From positions 16,033,501 through 16,097,500 of the forward strand of contig CM066740.1 of assembly GCA_033961575.1 (NCBI GenBank): DNA of 64,000 nucleotides, written 5' to 3'. The notes under the pieces are model-generated. The model was not told the DNA's origin. It saw only the letters and a program-made list of their open reading frames with translations, and did no database searches. Below, piece by piece: positions 44,876 to 57,389 of this stretch; position 1 is the stretch's first letter; every line of letters begins with the position of its first letter. The position numbers were made by a program, and so were the translations under genes. The stretch is from Aselliscus stoliczkanus (Eukaryota > Chordata > Mammalia > Chiroptera > Hipposideridae).

Positions 44876-45284
44876 GTATTTTTTTTATGATATTAATCTC
44901 CACGATTGAAATACATTTGATCTCCACAATTAAGATACCCATAATTTAACAATCAAGATGATCTGCCAAACGTTTGGCCTAAATTGATCATGGAAATAAA
45001 ACCAAAATCCATGACCGCAATTAGAAGAACCATTCACACATTAGAAAACATGAGGACTAATCTTCTGGGCCACACCAAAAGGGAGATAAGAGCAGAGGTG
45101 TTATTTTATCCTGGACATAATCAGATGGTAGTTACCTCTCATCCCCAGCTAGAACCGCTTTTCCTCAAGCAGCCCCCAGGTAATGACTCCTTTGCACATC
45201 CTTACTTAGCATCTCAGCTTTTCTCTGTGGCAGTAGAAGAGGTACCTGAGGGCAGGTAGGGAAATATCAGCTCAGGAGCAGCCT
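44876..45284. other. No recognised feature
   Basis: Non-coding. A 91-codon frame (44984-45259) is unrecognised. Confidence 0.5.
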
Positions 45285-45450
45285 GGATGGGGTTGCCTTG
45301 GGTTGGAATCCTGCTTCTACTACATGCTGGCTGTATGAGCCAGGTAAGTGGTTTAACCTCATTTTCCTCTTCTGTAAGATGTTCCCAATAATCCCACATG
45401 GGGTTGCTGAGGAGTCAATGATTTGCATGCACCTCAACACATACACTAAG
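45285..45450 (+). mobile_element. MIR, plus sense, containing a consensus splice donor
   Basis: TTGGAATCCTGCTTCTACTA, CATGCTGGCTGTATGAGCCA, CATTTTCCTCTTCTGTAAGA and GGGTTGCTGAGGAGTCAATG follow MIR. At 45341 the MIR has mutated to CAG|GTAAGT, the ideal 5' splice site. Confidence 0.85.
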
Positions 45451-46194
45451 GGCCAAACACGTGGCCGGAAGAGAACGGGGCTTTTGAGGACTCCTCCCAC
45501 AGTGTCGCTGGCCATCATTTCAGAATTTCCTAGCCGCCTTCTTTTCTTAATCTGAAGGCTTAAACGCGACTTCATCCTGGCATCACCAGCAGAGGTCACT
45601 CAAGGACAGACTGAATTCTAACTGACCCCAGGCCTGACTTCTAAGTGGAGGGCTACATCGCTACAGTTAAAATGGCAGAACATTTTATGGCAGCACTTTG
45701 TTTTAACGTTGTTCTTCTAGATCGTCCATTAAGAACGACATTGCAACAATCTTGTTTAACATTCTACTTAACAGAGTTTTCTTCCCTTAAATTCTTCGTG
45801 GAGAGACCCAGCTAAGCACCCTCCAGCGGGAGAACTGGAAAGGCGCAGTGGGATCGGATAATGGCATCACGTTTTCAGTGACATAGAAAAGGAGTCTGAA
45901 ACAATGATCAATGCAGGCAGAAAGAGATGCAGGCCTGCATCCACACAAGCAGCGAAGGGGTTGCCGATGGGAGAGAAGTGATGGTCTCAGAGACTCAGAG
46001 TTCAGTTTAAATGCTCTGGGTGGTCCAGCGATATCAGGAAAGAAAAAATGGGAGACCCGACCCTCAAAAAATCTGACCTGGTTGCAGTATATACAATAAA
46101 TATGTGTGAATAGATGAAGGCCACTTAAAAGGAAGCATAGATATGTTACAAATGTCATACATGGTGATTTAGAGTTCCTAGTGACAAAAAAAAG
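45451..46194. other. No recognised feature
   Basis: Non-coding. Overlapping frames up to 123 codons on the minus strand lack signatures. Confidence 0.5.
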
Positions 46195-46290
46195 AACCTA
46201 TTTTATGCAATGCTTCACAGTTTAAAAAATGCTTCCATATCCATTATATTATCTCACCTTCAAAATAATGCCAGGCGTGCATGAGGTCAC
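46195..46290 (-). mobile_element. MIR-core fragment, minus sense
   Basis: TTCACAGTTTAAAAAATGCT, TCCATATCCATTATATTATC and CACCTTCAAAATAATGCC fit a reversed MIR-family core. Confidence 0.6.
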
Positions 46291-49200
46291 AAACCCTTCT
46301 TGGGGACAACTGCCACACTTCATGGTGTTTTGAATCTCCCCAGATCACTGGACATAAGCAGCACTCCATAAATACAGATGGTGCTAAACAAATATATACA
46401 CATTTTAAGAAAGGAAAAAACTATTAAAATCATTATACTAAATATATACCAATAACAAAAGATAAATACAAGTCATGTGTATACATTTTTTGGCACCCCA
46501 GGTGCTTACACTCTGGTGCTTGTCTTAATCTCATCTCTCACAGAATAGCCTCAATTCTTTAGTGTTGCCATGTGTCATGCTGCCATGTTTGGCCAATGGT
46601 CCCTTTAAAAAGATGTCCCACAAGAACATCCAAAACTATGGGCCTTAGTGAAGACAAGCATCATCTCATGAACATTTCATAGCCACCACCAAGTTTGTCA
46701 CCTTTCAGTAGTAGAAGTTATCGGGTCTGTGGTCTCCCTGTGAGGAGATCTGAATTTGTAGCCCACTTCCTTTATGAAATGCCAAATGCACCAACCACAG
46801 GATCCATTTCACCACATTCTCATAAGAAAGTGTTTGCTGCCACTATTTTTCAAGGGTGAGTGGGATGGAATAGGGCAGAAACTGGAGAAAAATGGACACA
46901 TAAATATGCAAAATAATTTATATGGCTGAGCCTGCTAGCCAATGGCCCAGAAATTAATAACATACAGTCCTCCCAATATCTTGCCCAGGAGGCCTTCTGT
47001 TTTTCCTTAAATGAGACCACACTGCCTGTGGAGATAGACTGGCAACTGGAGATTGGAGGGACAGAGGCTGCATGTTTCCTGAACCCCTAGGGAGGCCTTG
47101 GCCTTACTCTCTGTATACGGGGATTTCTGCACTCACCCGGCAACAACCTAGTGCCTGCCTTGCAGCTGGGTCAGAGAGAGAACAACCCAGCCAGGGTGAT
47201 CTGGCCACCAGGTGTTTGCTTCACTTGCCAGTTCCCTTTCAGCAGCAGCCAGGATGTGAGCTCTGCCCTTTATGGGCATAAATGGATGTGATACATGCTA
47301 TCTTTCATTAGAGAAGAAGGAGGCAGCTTGTGCCTTGGAAAGCAGGTGAGGGTGGGGGATTGTCCAGTGGGTGAGGGTAAGAACTGCGAGCAATGAGAGA
47401 GGGCCTGAAGCCAGGCCAGACAGAGGCTGGATACCTGGCAAGATTAGTCTATGGCCGATAATTTGATTCCAGCACAGTCTATATATTTTACATCAAATTT
47501 AGGGGGTTGGGAAATGGTTGGGATAGGAATCCCAGCAACCCACACACCATCATTTTCTTTCTGCCTCTGTCTCACACAATAACACAACACAAACACACAC
47601 ACCCAACGTACACAACGCACACCTTCCTTCTAGGAGGAAAATTGTGGTTTTCAATCTCATGGTAGCCTCCCACCCTAGAGGAACAGCACCATGCAAGAAG
47701 GGCAGACTTCTGTTGCCACCATGGACCCTGGGTGACTGACCACTGTGCTCGCATCCTGGTCACCGAGTGACTAGCCTGAACCCGAGGTTCATCAGCCGCC
47801 TTTCCTGGGGAACAGAGTATGGGCTGCAAAATGGTGATTTTCTCGTAGAGGAGCTGAGAAAGTGGGGCAGGCCTCCCAGCTGTAACTTACCCTATGGCCA
47901 CCCTAAACCCCCTCCCCACTTCACCAGTCACTCTCTGCTCTCTCTCAGGACAGACTGCATTTCAGCTGAATGTAACGAAAGAAAGTTAGCCCCAAAGGTG
48001 CCCCCAGGTGTCTCTGCCCAGAACTAGAGAGAAGTTTTGGCAGAACTTCCAAGGTAGAAGCAATCTCCTGATGGGGTTTGGCAGATCACAAACAATTAGG
48101 TGACTATGCTCCCTAATCTGCCCATGGGGACAGAGAGGCAGGCGCCTGCCAGGTTTCTGGTAAAATGTTGCTTTGGTTGGAACTGGGGTGCTTTTCCTTC
48201 GGTGTCTCCAAGCCTCTAGGAGGCTGGAGAGAATGCCAAGACTTGTTATTTTGGGCAAATCTGACATCTCAGCATTTGCAGAGGAGCTTTAAGTTGGCAA
48301 CCACAGTATGTCCACGAGGTCTCCTAAATCTTCCTGAACTGTCTATAGGGAGAGAGGAACATCTGTGCTTGTAGGAAAAGAGCCCCCTTTCCTTATTGTT
48401 CCAAAGGCATGGATGCAAGCTGTGAGGGCTGGTGGTTGATCAGCTGTCTACCATGAGGAAGAGGTGAGCGTGAAGCTCTGGGGCCTGGCGCGTGCCTCCA
48501 AGTCACTGGGAATCAAGTCCCAAATGGAGTGGCTTCTTCTGAGCAGGGACCACAGGAAGGAGCTCGGGCTTTCCGGAGGGCCCCTTACCCTCAAGGCTGG
48601 GTTGCGGGAGGTTGTCAGCCATCTGTGAGGCAGTGGGTGTGCCTCAGCTGAGCGTCTTCAAGGGGCAGCCCCACAGAGGGCCTCGGAGACCAGAGCACGA
48701 AGGCCCACCTGGGCATCCTGGCACAGGGCCTGTCCTCAGCCATCAGAGCTCTGCATGCATCCACATCTGCTACACAGATGTGAAAACAGCTGGATTTGCC
48801 CAGGAAGACACGGTCGCTCCCCACACTCCCCAGATGGTGGGCAACCTGCACTCCGGTGCTTGTCCATCGCCTTCCTGTCCCCTCAGGCAAGTGGGCAGGG
48901 GGGCTGCCCCCTGGTGGAGCACAGGCACTGACAAGGATGGAAGCGGTGATTCAGCTAATGGGGACATGCTTCTGAAATGGGCTCCAAGTCAGTTTACAAA
49001 AATAAAGAAGGAAAAAAAAAAAAGTCTATTAGGTTGCAATCTCTTTTTGGGGAATGTGTTTCTAAAGGGAATTTACATGCCATGGAAACAAATCCCAGAA
49101 GCCTGGTTTCAGCTTATTAGCGCTAAATTGGCCACAGCAAATGAGCACTGCAATTGTCGGTGACCTGAGGTTTTATAAGCACATTGGGACTGTTTGCAGA

Positions 49201-49689
49201 GATGTTACATGCGCCCCGCCGAGCAGCTGGGGGGGGGGGGCACCGCGACAGACCGTTATGTCGTTTCCAGAGCCCAGAATAGCAATGAAGCCACCGCTTC
49301 GTGCCTCTCCACGCAGGGGATCTCTCAGGGGTTGGAACCTTCCTTGAGATCTTTCCGCTACAGCTTGGCTTTATTGAAAACACAAGAACAGGAAGTAAGA
49401 GATACAATTAAATCGTTCTACTTGGGGAAGGAGACTTCATCTCAAACTGTTTAAAATGGATTTGGAAAAGCCCTATCCTGGCAGAGAACGGGTGATGGTG
49501 GCCCCGTGCAAATCAGCGAGAAGGGGAAATAGAGGGTGCCCAGCTCTAGCCCTGTAAGGGGAACAAGCAAGGGTGATGGTGAAGTGAGCCAGGAAACATC
49601 CTCTTGCCAGCAAGTATACAGCTCTTTCCGGGAACTGGTCCAAATCTGCCTTATTTTGTTATTATTTTCTATCTTTTTCTCTCACTAGG
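46291..49689. other. Repeat-poor stretch, GC-richer in the second half
   Basis: The longest open frame of the window lies here (48612-49163, 183 codons). Its product has no recognisable domain, its amino-acid composition drifts, and it reads through an A-tract (near 49010) giving a lysine-rich run. Opposite-strand frames overlap it. A 12-base G-run sits at 49229-49240. I support no gene. Confidence 0.45.
49229..49240. repeat. G12 homopolymer in a CpG-containing patch
   Basis: Twelve Gs between GAGCAGCT and CACCGCGACA, preceded by GCGCCCCGCC. Likely unstable in length. Confidence 0.9.
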
Positions 49690-50060
49690 TCTCATCTTTC
49701 ATGCTAGGGGCAGACAAATGAAAAATAAAATATGTGTAGGCATGAATACAATAATTAAAAATCTGATCAGCGCTGTGAAGGAAATTAGCAAGAGGCTGAA
49801 AAGGAGAGTAAAGTAGGACCCTGCGCTGGGAAGGGTGGCAAGGGTGGCCTCTGGCGGGAGGCGGGGGGACATTTCAGTGGGGACCTCAGAAGGCAGAACG
49901 GAGGTAGCTGAGAGAAGCAGGAGGAGGGGCTGCTCCAGACAGAGGGAGACTGAGCCCCACATTTGTGAGGCAGGCCGGATGGTTCTGGACGTGAAAGAAA
50001 GCCAGTGAGTGAGGAAGAGAGGCACGCTACTAAGTTGGAGGGGTAGGCAGGGACTCACAC
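49690..50060 (-). mobile_element. L2, minus sense
   Basis: ATCAGCGCTGTGAAGGAAAT, GGACATTTCAGTGGGGACCT, CTGCTCCAGACAGAGGGAGA and TTGTGAGGCAGGCCGGATGG follow reversed L2 order. It underlies the 119-codon minus frame at 49699-50058. Confidence 0.7.
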
Positions 50061-50205
50061 ACAGGGCCGTGTTGTAGGGTCTGGATTTTATTTTCCAAAT
50101 CTTTCTTCTTGAAACTGTTTATTCCCATCTATAAAATAACAACATCATGGTGCTTCTCCAAGCTCGGTGACCAGGCCATGGCTTCCTTTGCCAGCTCATC
50201 GTCCT

Positions 50206-50233
50206 ACACACACACACACACACACACACACAC
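50206..50233. repeat. (AC)n microsatellite
   Basis: Fourteen uninterrupted AC units. Confidence 0.97.
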
Positions 50234-50389
50234 GAACACTATCAAGGGTTTGTTGTGGCTGGATTCTTGGCCATTTGCTCTTTCTTCCTACTCTCTCCTC
50301 CTGCGTCGCTTTTGTGACATCCTGCAGCATGACTCTGTATTAGTGACTATCAATTCTGTCCTCTCTCCAAACCCCAGCATTTAATTAAT

Positions 50390-50840
50390 TGATTAGTTAA
50401 TTCAGTAAACATTTACATAAATCTACTATGTGCCAAGTATTCCATTAACTTCTGGGAATATAAAAAAAAATTAAATAAACCCCTGCCTTGCCTTCTTAGA
50501 CCTCCACTTGGGGCATCTGCAGGAGTAGAAAGTGAGAGGAATATGTCATCCATCACAGGGGTTTAGTGAGAAGGCATCTGAGCTGTGTTCCCAAGGAAGA
50601 GGAGAAAAAGGGGCTCCATGGAGAAGGGGCCGTGGATGAAACATGAAGACAAAAAAATATGGACCTGCACAAGGCATAGAAGAGGAGCTTATCTTTGAGA
50701 GACCAGGAGTAGTTCTTGCATCCTCCTTGTTGGGCCCCAAACCTGCTGGATGGGTGTGTCAAGGTCTCAAGAGAAACCATGAAATATCATTCCCTGTTTA
50801 TGAAGAAGTTCAGACATCTGGAAAGCAGTGTCCACTCATG
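50390..50840 (-). mobile_element. L2 3' end, minus sense
   Basis: GTAAACATTTACATAAATCT, ACTATGTGCCAAGTATTCCA, AACCCCTGCCTTGCCTTCTT are reversed L2. Continuation after about 50530 is plausible (AGGCATCTGAGCTGTGTTCC, CTGCACAAGGCATAG) but weaker. Confidence 0.75.
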
Positions 50841-51109
50841 AAAAGGAGGTGGGTTTTTATCTAGAAGATTGTGGCAATAATTCCATGATCATTTATCTGG
50901 ATAGATAAAGCAATGAGCAAAACTGAGGCTTGGAATCATGAATTAGATGGACATCCTGCTCTTGGTAGTTATTAGCACTTTCCTAGAATCCCCTGGCCCC
51001 GCTATGAGACCCTTAATATGAAAGGGAGTGAAATACGGGGAGAATCTACTCATGGGAGTGCTTAACAGATGATTACACACTTGAAAAATAGCACCCATGG
51101 GGAAATATT

Positions 51110-51420
51110 AACAAAACTGGGATTGTGCAGCTTGGGGAAGATGGGAGAGTGATGACATAGCCATGATATATAAAAGACTTTACTACCAAAAAAAGAGAGT
51201 TGATCTTCTTTATATTTTATTTCCACTGGGGACAGAAGGAAAATGGTTTACTTATAACCAAAAAGGTTTTGACTGGATATAAGAAAGAGTTTTCCAGAAA
51301 AGGACATCTTTTAAAAATATGGCCGATGCTTGTATCTCTGACATTATGGGTGGATTTGCCTGAAGCATGTTGAAATAGACCAGGTGACTCCCCTCTCATA
51401 AGGTTTTATTCCTGAGTTGA
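51110..51420 (+). mobile_element. CR1/L3-like 3' region, plus sense
   Basis: TGTGCAGCTTGGGGAAGATG, GACATAGCCATGATATATAA, GGATATAAGAAAGAGTTTTC and GGTGGATTTGCCTGAAGCAT keep the order of the old L3/CR1 3' end. The region 50841-51109 before it is unassigned. Confidence 0.55.
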
Positions 51421-52499
51421 AGAGGTGGTCAGATTGTCCTGAACACTATGGAACTAGCCATTTCAGCCCATGGTACATTTCAGACTCTTTTGCCAGAAAT
51501 ATTTTTTTGTCTAAATCCTGTTTATTCTATACCTTCTCAATCTCTCTTCCTCAATTCTTGACCAGGTAAAAGAAGTTAGAACTGCCAAATAACCTGCTCC
51601 CTGCTCCCCTCTACCTTTCTGCTTTATTTCAGACTGAGGCAACTGAATTGTTCATATTTTCATTTGCTATCCTTGCTGGTATTATCAAAGTTTTTTTCCC
51701 CCTTAGTTCCTAAGAAAAGGTCTTTTTTATTTTGTGCCTTAATTGCTAACTCTTATGACCACAAGAGACAGAATTCTTGTGCAAACTGCTTTCTATATAT
51801 TTGTTCAATCAATAAAGTTCAAACTTGACCATGCCTTTCTGATGGAGGTTTGAGGAGGTCCAGAAGCTTACAGAGAAGAGAGAGAGGACAAGAAATGAAT
51901 CATTTGCCCAGGCAGTCCTTGAGAGTCCACTGCAGGATGGAAGATAGAACAAATCTATCCCCAAGACATGGAGAACTTTACAGCTTAAATTTGAGGTCCT
52001 GTCAGAAGCAGTGCAAACAATAACAAGGATCTGGGCCACAGATGAGGGGTTCTTCGTGCACCTTTCACTTCACATTCTCTCCCACTTCTCATATCTCCCC
52101 TGGGGGACTGCCCTCCAACAGCTTGTGTATTGGCAGAGGGTGGGCTGCTTGCCTCCCTCAACCAGAAGGCAGCCCTGACCATGATCACACCACACTCTTG
52201 GTGAGTCAGAATTGAGACTCTTGCCTGAGCCAAACACCGCAGGAAACACCAGATTCCAGCACTATCCTGTAGGACCCACTCAAAAGACCTGCCACCTCAG
52301 CTATCCATCAAGCTGCAAAGCTGTCCAATGCTCTGCTGTTCTTTGTGGAAAAGCCATGATGTCTCAGAAGCTTCCTTGTCACCAGCCTGAACAGAGCTAC
52401 TAATTTGTATCTAACTTATTTTTCAAAACTCCTCCAAGCTCTCCAACTTCGATGTCAAACTATGTTAACAACCGCTGGCTTGGAAAGTCCCTGGAGGAT
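51421..52499. other. No recognised feature
   Basis: Unassigned non-coding DNA. Minus-strand frames of 76-82 codons have no motif. Confidence 0.5.
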
Positions 52500-52690
52500 G
52501 TGTAAGAAATGAATGTTAGCTTCCTCTCAACAGAAAGCTAGGGCTTTGCAAAACACACCATATGCTTGTCACTTTGCCAATGAATCAAGATGTTTTCGCA
52601 GCCTTCTGAGTCTAAATAATTAATGGTAATGTCTAAAGATTACCCCAAGGTTCAGAGAGTAAGGATAGGGCCTTTGCAGGGTCCAAAGTT
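52500..52690. other. Repeat-free island, candidate conserved non-coding element
   Basis: TCTAAATAATTAATGGTAAT, GTCTAAAGATTACCCC and GAATCAAGATGTTTTCGCAG occur without a repeat signature, with a homeodomain-type TAATTA core. Confidence 0.3.
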
Positions 52691-52757
52691 AGCCAACCTC
52701 AGCTCGGTCCAATATTTCATGTGATAAATAGTCAGACTTCACAACCTTCCCCCATCC

Positions 52758-52758
<1 letters not shown>

Positions 52759-52796
<38 letters not shown>
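52759..52796. repeat. (AC)n microsatellite
   Basis: Nineteen uninterrupted AC units. Confidence 0.97.
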
Positions 52797-52798
<2 letters not shown>

Positions 52799-53329
52799 CA
52801 GTCATCACCATTGTTCATTCTTTTTTCCTTTCCCCTCCTTTTCTGCTTCTGTAATTAGACTCTCTGGGTTGCTTCAAGTAGATGATGCTGCCTCTTCTCA
52901 TCCTTCAAATAATATACTTCCACCCAGGTTTCTCCAGCCTCCCTTAACAGATAAGAGCATGTATCAGGTTATCCGTTCAAATTATCAGGATTGTTCTTAT
53001 CAAGAGATTAAGTTCCTCTCAATAAGCTCTTACCAACCACTGAATCCAAACCAATAAATCAAGCTAAATCAATCAATAGCCCCACTAATTTTGATGATTG
53101 GAGGGATTATAGGTTTTGCTAAATTTTTCTGAAAGAGTAGATACTGAGATCTTCCTCTATAAATAAGAGGATACCTCCCCAATCATTTTAAATATTTCCC
53201 CTTAACTAGCGGAACCCTTCTTCAATTTTTTATTGAAGAATTTTGGGAAAAAATACATCTACACCACTTAGTACTCATTTGGGGTGCATTTTTTCCTCTC
53301 ATGTTAGCTTGTCAAAAAGAAGTAATATT
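52797..53329. other. No recognised feature
   Basis: AT-rich and unassigned. Confidence 0.5.
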
Positions 53330-53700
53330 CAGCCCTTCCCTGAATGGGCCATTGTGATATTTTAATTAAATAAACAAAAAGGTCTCATTCATTGTAAAAG
53401 ATGACAATAAGAAGAGTCCATTGTTTTCCTGTATTCCAGCACTCAGCTGAAGCTGCCCTCTGCAGGACTTATTTGTTAATTTACTTCAAATAAGTTAGCA
53501 AGAAGTCTGATGTTTACTGACAAGGGCTTTAATTTGTCATCGATTCCTATAAAAAAATGGAAAATTCCCTTACTCTTCTTAAGTCCAGGTTATTTTCCTC
53601 ATTAAGTCATCATTATCATTACATATCTATGCTTCATGGTAGTTCATATGCCTAATTTTCTCTCTTAATTGAATGAATCTTTAAAAATAGCAACTGGAAA
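53330..53700. other. Repeat-free AT-rich island, candidate conserved non-coding element
   Basis: GAATGGGCCATTGTGATATT, TTTAATTAAATAAACAAAAA, GAGTCCATTGTTTTCCTG and TTTAATTTGTCATCGATTCC: SOX-type CATTGT and homeodomain-type TTAATT cores in balanced sequence, with no repeat recognised. The following 53701-54029 is unassigned. Confidence 0.35.
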
Positions 53701-54029
53701 TGATAAAAGTCAGCATGGCAGAATAACTGAGTTCATGGTCCATCTTTTGAAATAATGATGAAAAGAACAATGTATTGCCCATAGTTGAGAGTCAAGTCTT
53801 CCAGGAACTCAGCAACCTTTCAGATACATGTTAGTATTTGTTCAACATATCTATGAATGGAACCACAATCATGCTTCATGTAATATACAGAATGGCCTTG
53901 GACAAAGGACACAGAGTCATCCTGGCTTGAACTATGTTGCCAGCCTACGCCAAATAAGGCTGCAACCAGTGGGTAAGTGCAGTGACCGCTAAAATAGGCA
54001 TAGAACTGGGTAATCAGGACTCCAGGATC

Positions 54030-54180
54030 CTGAGCCCAGTGCCTTCACTGCTGGGTGATGTTGGTGTGGAGTCAGCTGACGTCTCTGAGCCTGCCTTTAT
54101 TCACTAGTAAAGTGAAAGTCTTAGAAAGTGGAAGTGTCAGAATAGATGACCTTTAGGAACCATTATAAGTCTAGGATTTT
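54030..54180 (+). mobile_element. MIR/L3-type fragment
   Basis: GTCTCTGAGCCTGCCTTTAT, TCACTAGTAAAGTGAAAGTC then AGATGACCTTTAGGAACCAT and TAGGATTTTAGAATTCTGG: MIR-like, then an end of the MIR/L3 kind. Confidence 0.55.
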
Positions 54181-54323
54181 AGAATTCTGGTGACAGCAGT
54201 AAAAATCATCACATTACTGGTATTAAAAAGTCTTTGTTTTCTACTTAAAATATGAGCAGAAAAATGATTAAAATTATACAAATGTATAGCTGTCAAGTTG
54301 GAGTTAAAATTTCCCTTATTTCC

Positions 54324-54380
54324 CAATAAAGGGAAAATACACATTTCATTACACATACACAATAAAGGGAAAATACACAT
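54324..54380. repeat. 21-bp direct duplication
   Basis: The 21 bases starting CAATAAAGGGAAAATACACA occur at 54324-54344 and again, perfectly, at 54360-54380. Confidence 0.95.
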
Positions 54381-55224
54381 GACCTACTACTCTTACTAAG
54401 TAGGACTACCACTTCTCCAAAGATTAAAGTGTCCAGGGTCTTCATCAAGGAAAAAAAATTGCCCTGTGATAATATTTTAGAGATATTTTCTTTTGTACTT
54501 CCATTTTATTGTGAAGGACAAAAGAACAATGACACACACAGAATCTGGACATCCTTCAGGAAAAATGACCATTTTTCTCAAATAGTGGCATTTAAAAGAG
54601 GAAAGGGTTTAGAGTAAAAGAAACCTGAGACATACCAAATGCAATATATGGGCCTTATTTGAATCCAAAGGGTAAGAGAACATTTTTAAGACCATCAAGT
54701 ATTATATTGTTATTCTGTTAGGTTTCATAATGGCCTTGTGATTTTTTTCTAAGTCCTTACTTCTTAGATTAGAGAGTCACACTGAAATATTTATGGGCGA
54801 TTTGATTGTGTCCCTTCTTCATAGTCCGGCAGTTACCATCTTGCATGTTTGTTTTTCTAGGGAGCACCTCCTCTGGCGTGACTATGGTCATCCACGGCTT
54901 ATCTAAATGTGGATTATCCACTCTGTGGATGGTCTGAGACAGCACTTTAATTCAAAATGGCTTTCTGTTTGTCACCAAGCAAGTGTGACTAGGTAATACA
55001 AGTATAATACATTTTTATATTGACCTAAGAAAAATATCACCTATTGCATTTCAGTGATCAATCTAAAGAAATTTAGAACCCCCAGTTTTGAGTTATCTTC
55101 ATTACTACTTCTCTCAACTTTCGAACTATCTTTGCTTAGTTTCCTCAGAAAGTAGGACCTGTGAGAGAGTATTTTATGAAGTCAAATGATTGGGGAAAGT
55201 ATATAATTTAACTGAGTCCACAGT
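54381..55224. other. No recognised feature
   Basis: Unassigned AT-rich DNA. Confidence 0.5.
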
Positions 55225-55370
55225 GATGTGTCACCTTATAGGGCACCACCCATCAGGCACTTTGTATAGTTGATATAAGGATTAAAAAGATATTTTTCCA
55301 CCTCGATGGGGTCTACAGTCTGGTTAGAGGAACACATATACAAAATCCTTATAATACAAAGCTTCAGTGC
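55225..55370 (-). mobile_element. L2 fragment, minus sense
   Basis: CATCAGGCACTTTGTATAGT, GATGGGGTCTACAGTCTGGT, TAGAGGAACACATATACA fit reversed L2. 55371-55869 after it is unassigned apart from a G-run near 55424. Confidence 0.65.
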
Positions 55371-55869
55371 TTTAACTGAAGCACCAAGAGCCAAGGGAGA
55401 ATGAGGTTTTGGGGATGCTGTGTGGGGGGGGGTAGTCCAGGGTGATGGTGATGATGGATTTTTTTACAAGAAAAAAATTGGTCTTGGAGGATTAAGATTT
55501 TGTCAAGAAGAGAATTGAGCCCTCTGCTGAAACCAAATAAGTATTATTCAGATACTTGGACTGAAAGCAAGATTATTTCTCCTGGGTATCCTATTTGTAA
55601 TTCTGCTTGATCACTTTTATGTCACTAAATTGCCTATACACTAGTGGCATAATATTGTTGAAGCTTCCCCTGGGACTATGAGACAGTCCTCAGCAGACTT
55701 GTGAGATGATTCTCTGGCTCACAAGCTCATTCCCAAAGTGGGAGAGCTCCATATTATTCTCAGAGAAATCCCAACTCATTCACCGAGAGCAGGCGCCATG
55801 CTGCTGGGCTTCATGAGAAGGAAGCATAATCATGGGATTCCATTGTAAGCATATTTCTTGGATTCCAGG

Positions 55870-55996
55870 AGCTCAGTCTCTAGACTGGTTTTCTCCAAAG
55901 TGGATCCATAATTCAACCACCTATACATTAAAAATGCAGGCAACTGGGCTTCGGCTCATACCAACTAAATGAGACCTTCTGCAATTGAGGCTAGAA

Positions 55997-55998
<2 letters not shown>
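55870..55998 (+). mobile_element. MER5-like hAT remnant
   Basis: GACTGGTTTTCTCCAAAGTG, CATTAAAAATGCAGGCAACT, GGGCTTCGGCTCATACCAAC follow the MER5A 5' half. The 3' half is lost where the GT microsatellite begins. Confidence 0.6.

Positions 55999-56034
<36 letters not shown>
55999..56034. repeat. (GT)n microsatellite
   Basis: Eighteen uninterrupted GT units. Confidence 0.97.
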
Positions 56035-56036
<2 letters not shown>

Positions 56037-57389
56037 AAATATCCTCAGATTATTTTTACACATGCAAACCTTTACTCCAGGATGGAGTTGATCTGAAGGG
56101 GTCGAGAGGCAGCTGTTTCACATTATCTAATCTGACTCTTTTGCTGATGTCATTCTCCCCAGGTTTCCATGGAAATGTAACTGTAAAGAATACTTGGCTC
56201 TTTCTAGGGAGTGGGGTTGCAAAGAATTCAGGCATCTGGACAGGCTCTAAGAACTTTGGGGACCAAGGAGGGAGCCTCCTGACACACGGCTGGATTTGTA
56301 TTTCACTTTGGATTTCCCTCTTCATTCCATGTCAGTGATTTAAGAGCTGGAAGAAAAAATACATATGGCCAGTGACTCTAGACAGGGAAATATATTTGTT
56401 TTTCACATGGTAGTAAAACAAACAAGTCCAAATCCATGGTCTCATTTTCCTTTTCAACTCTGTAAATTTTTGTGTAGGACAGGAAAATTTCTAGCTGTTC
56501 CTAGCTGTCTTCCTGGTGATCTCCCTTCACTGTCATCCTGGTAACTAACTTTGCCACTTCTGTGTGTATCCCCTTTTTCATGGATTGTGTGTCTTTCTCA
56601 TTGTTGGTTTACTCCCTCAGTATAGTGGAACACATTACGCAGTGTTTTCCTCAGAAAGGTTGTATGAGAAGTAACCTCCTTGAGCAATTCTGAGAGGAAA
56701 AAGATAACTTGTCTAAGACTGATGTCCTGCAAACTGACCCCCCAGAAAGTGTTGACTTCCTTAAAAGCTCAATTTAAACAGGGTATGCCTGGTGCTTTAG
56801 GCAATCGATTCTGACCATTAGTGACATTTGGGCTGCAGTTCCCCAGTCATTCCTGGTGTTTTACTAACCATAAATGCTGATGATATAAGGTTCACTGCTA
56901 TTTGCCACCTCATACAGCTGCAACTTCAAGGCTTGATCCTAGCCCTCTGATTACTCCAGGGGAGGCGCTGGTGCTACCTCCAGTTAAAAATACTGTCTTG
57001 GCAGAAGAGGCCTGGAAATAAGTTTCTGCCAAGTACTAGTATTGTACCCTGGTCTCTGGTTACACAGATGATACATTTATGCTTCCCTAATTATGCAGTT
57101 TAAAAGCCCTAAAGCCCAAGCATCTGAATACCTTCTCCAGAGTCTGACATCTATCTCTGTCAGACTGTGTTCTTCCCCAGACTGTGGTAGGTAGTGGGAA
57201 AACCACACCTGCTACTGATGCTGTTACCATGAATTTCCCCAGTGAACACTGCTCCAGCTCCCCTGTTGTGTATGCTGTCTAGATATTTTCCATTGTTTAC
57301 ACTATCTGGGTTGTATGAAAAAGTCTCTGTTCTCCTGTCCCCGCTCCACCTGTACAATCCCCACAACCCACACCACTTCTACTACTATC
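56035..57389. other. No recognised feature
   Basis: Non-coding. Overlapping frames up to 89 codons on both strands (56056-56338) show no motif. Confidence 0.5.

Noticed and set aside
47714..47736. Perfect Kozak context GCCACCATGG
   Set aside because: The frame opens for only four codons (Met-Asp-Pro-Gly) before TGA and there is no splice donor to continue it.
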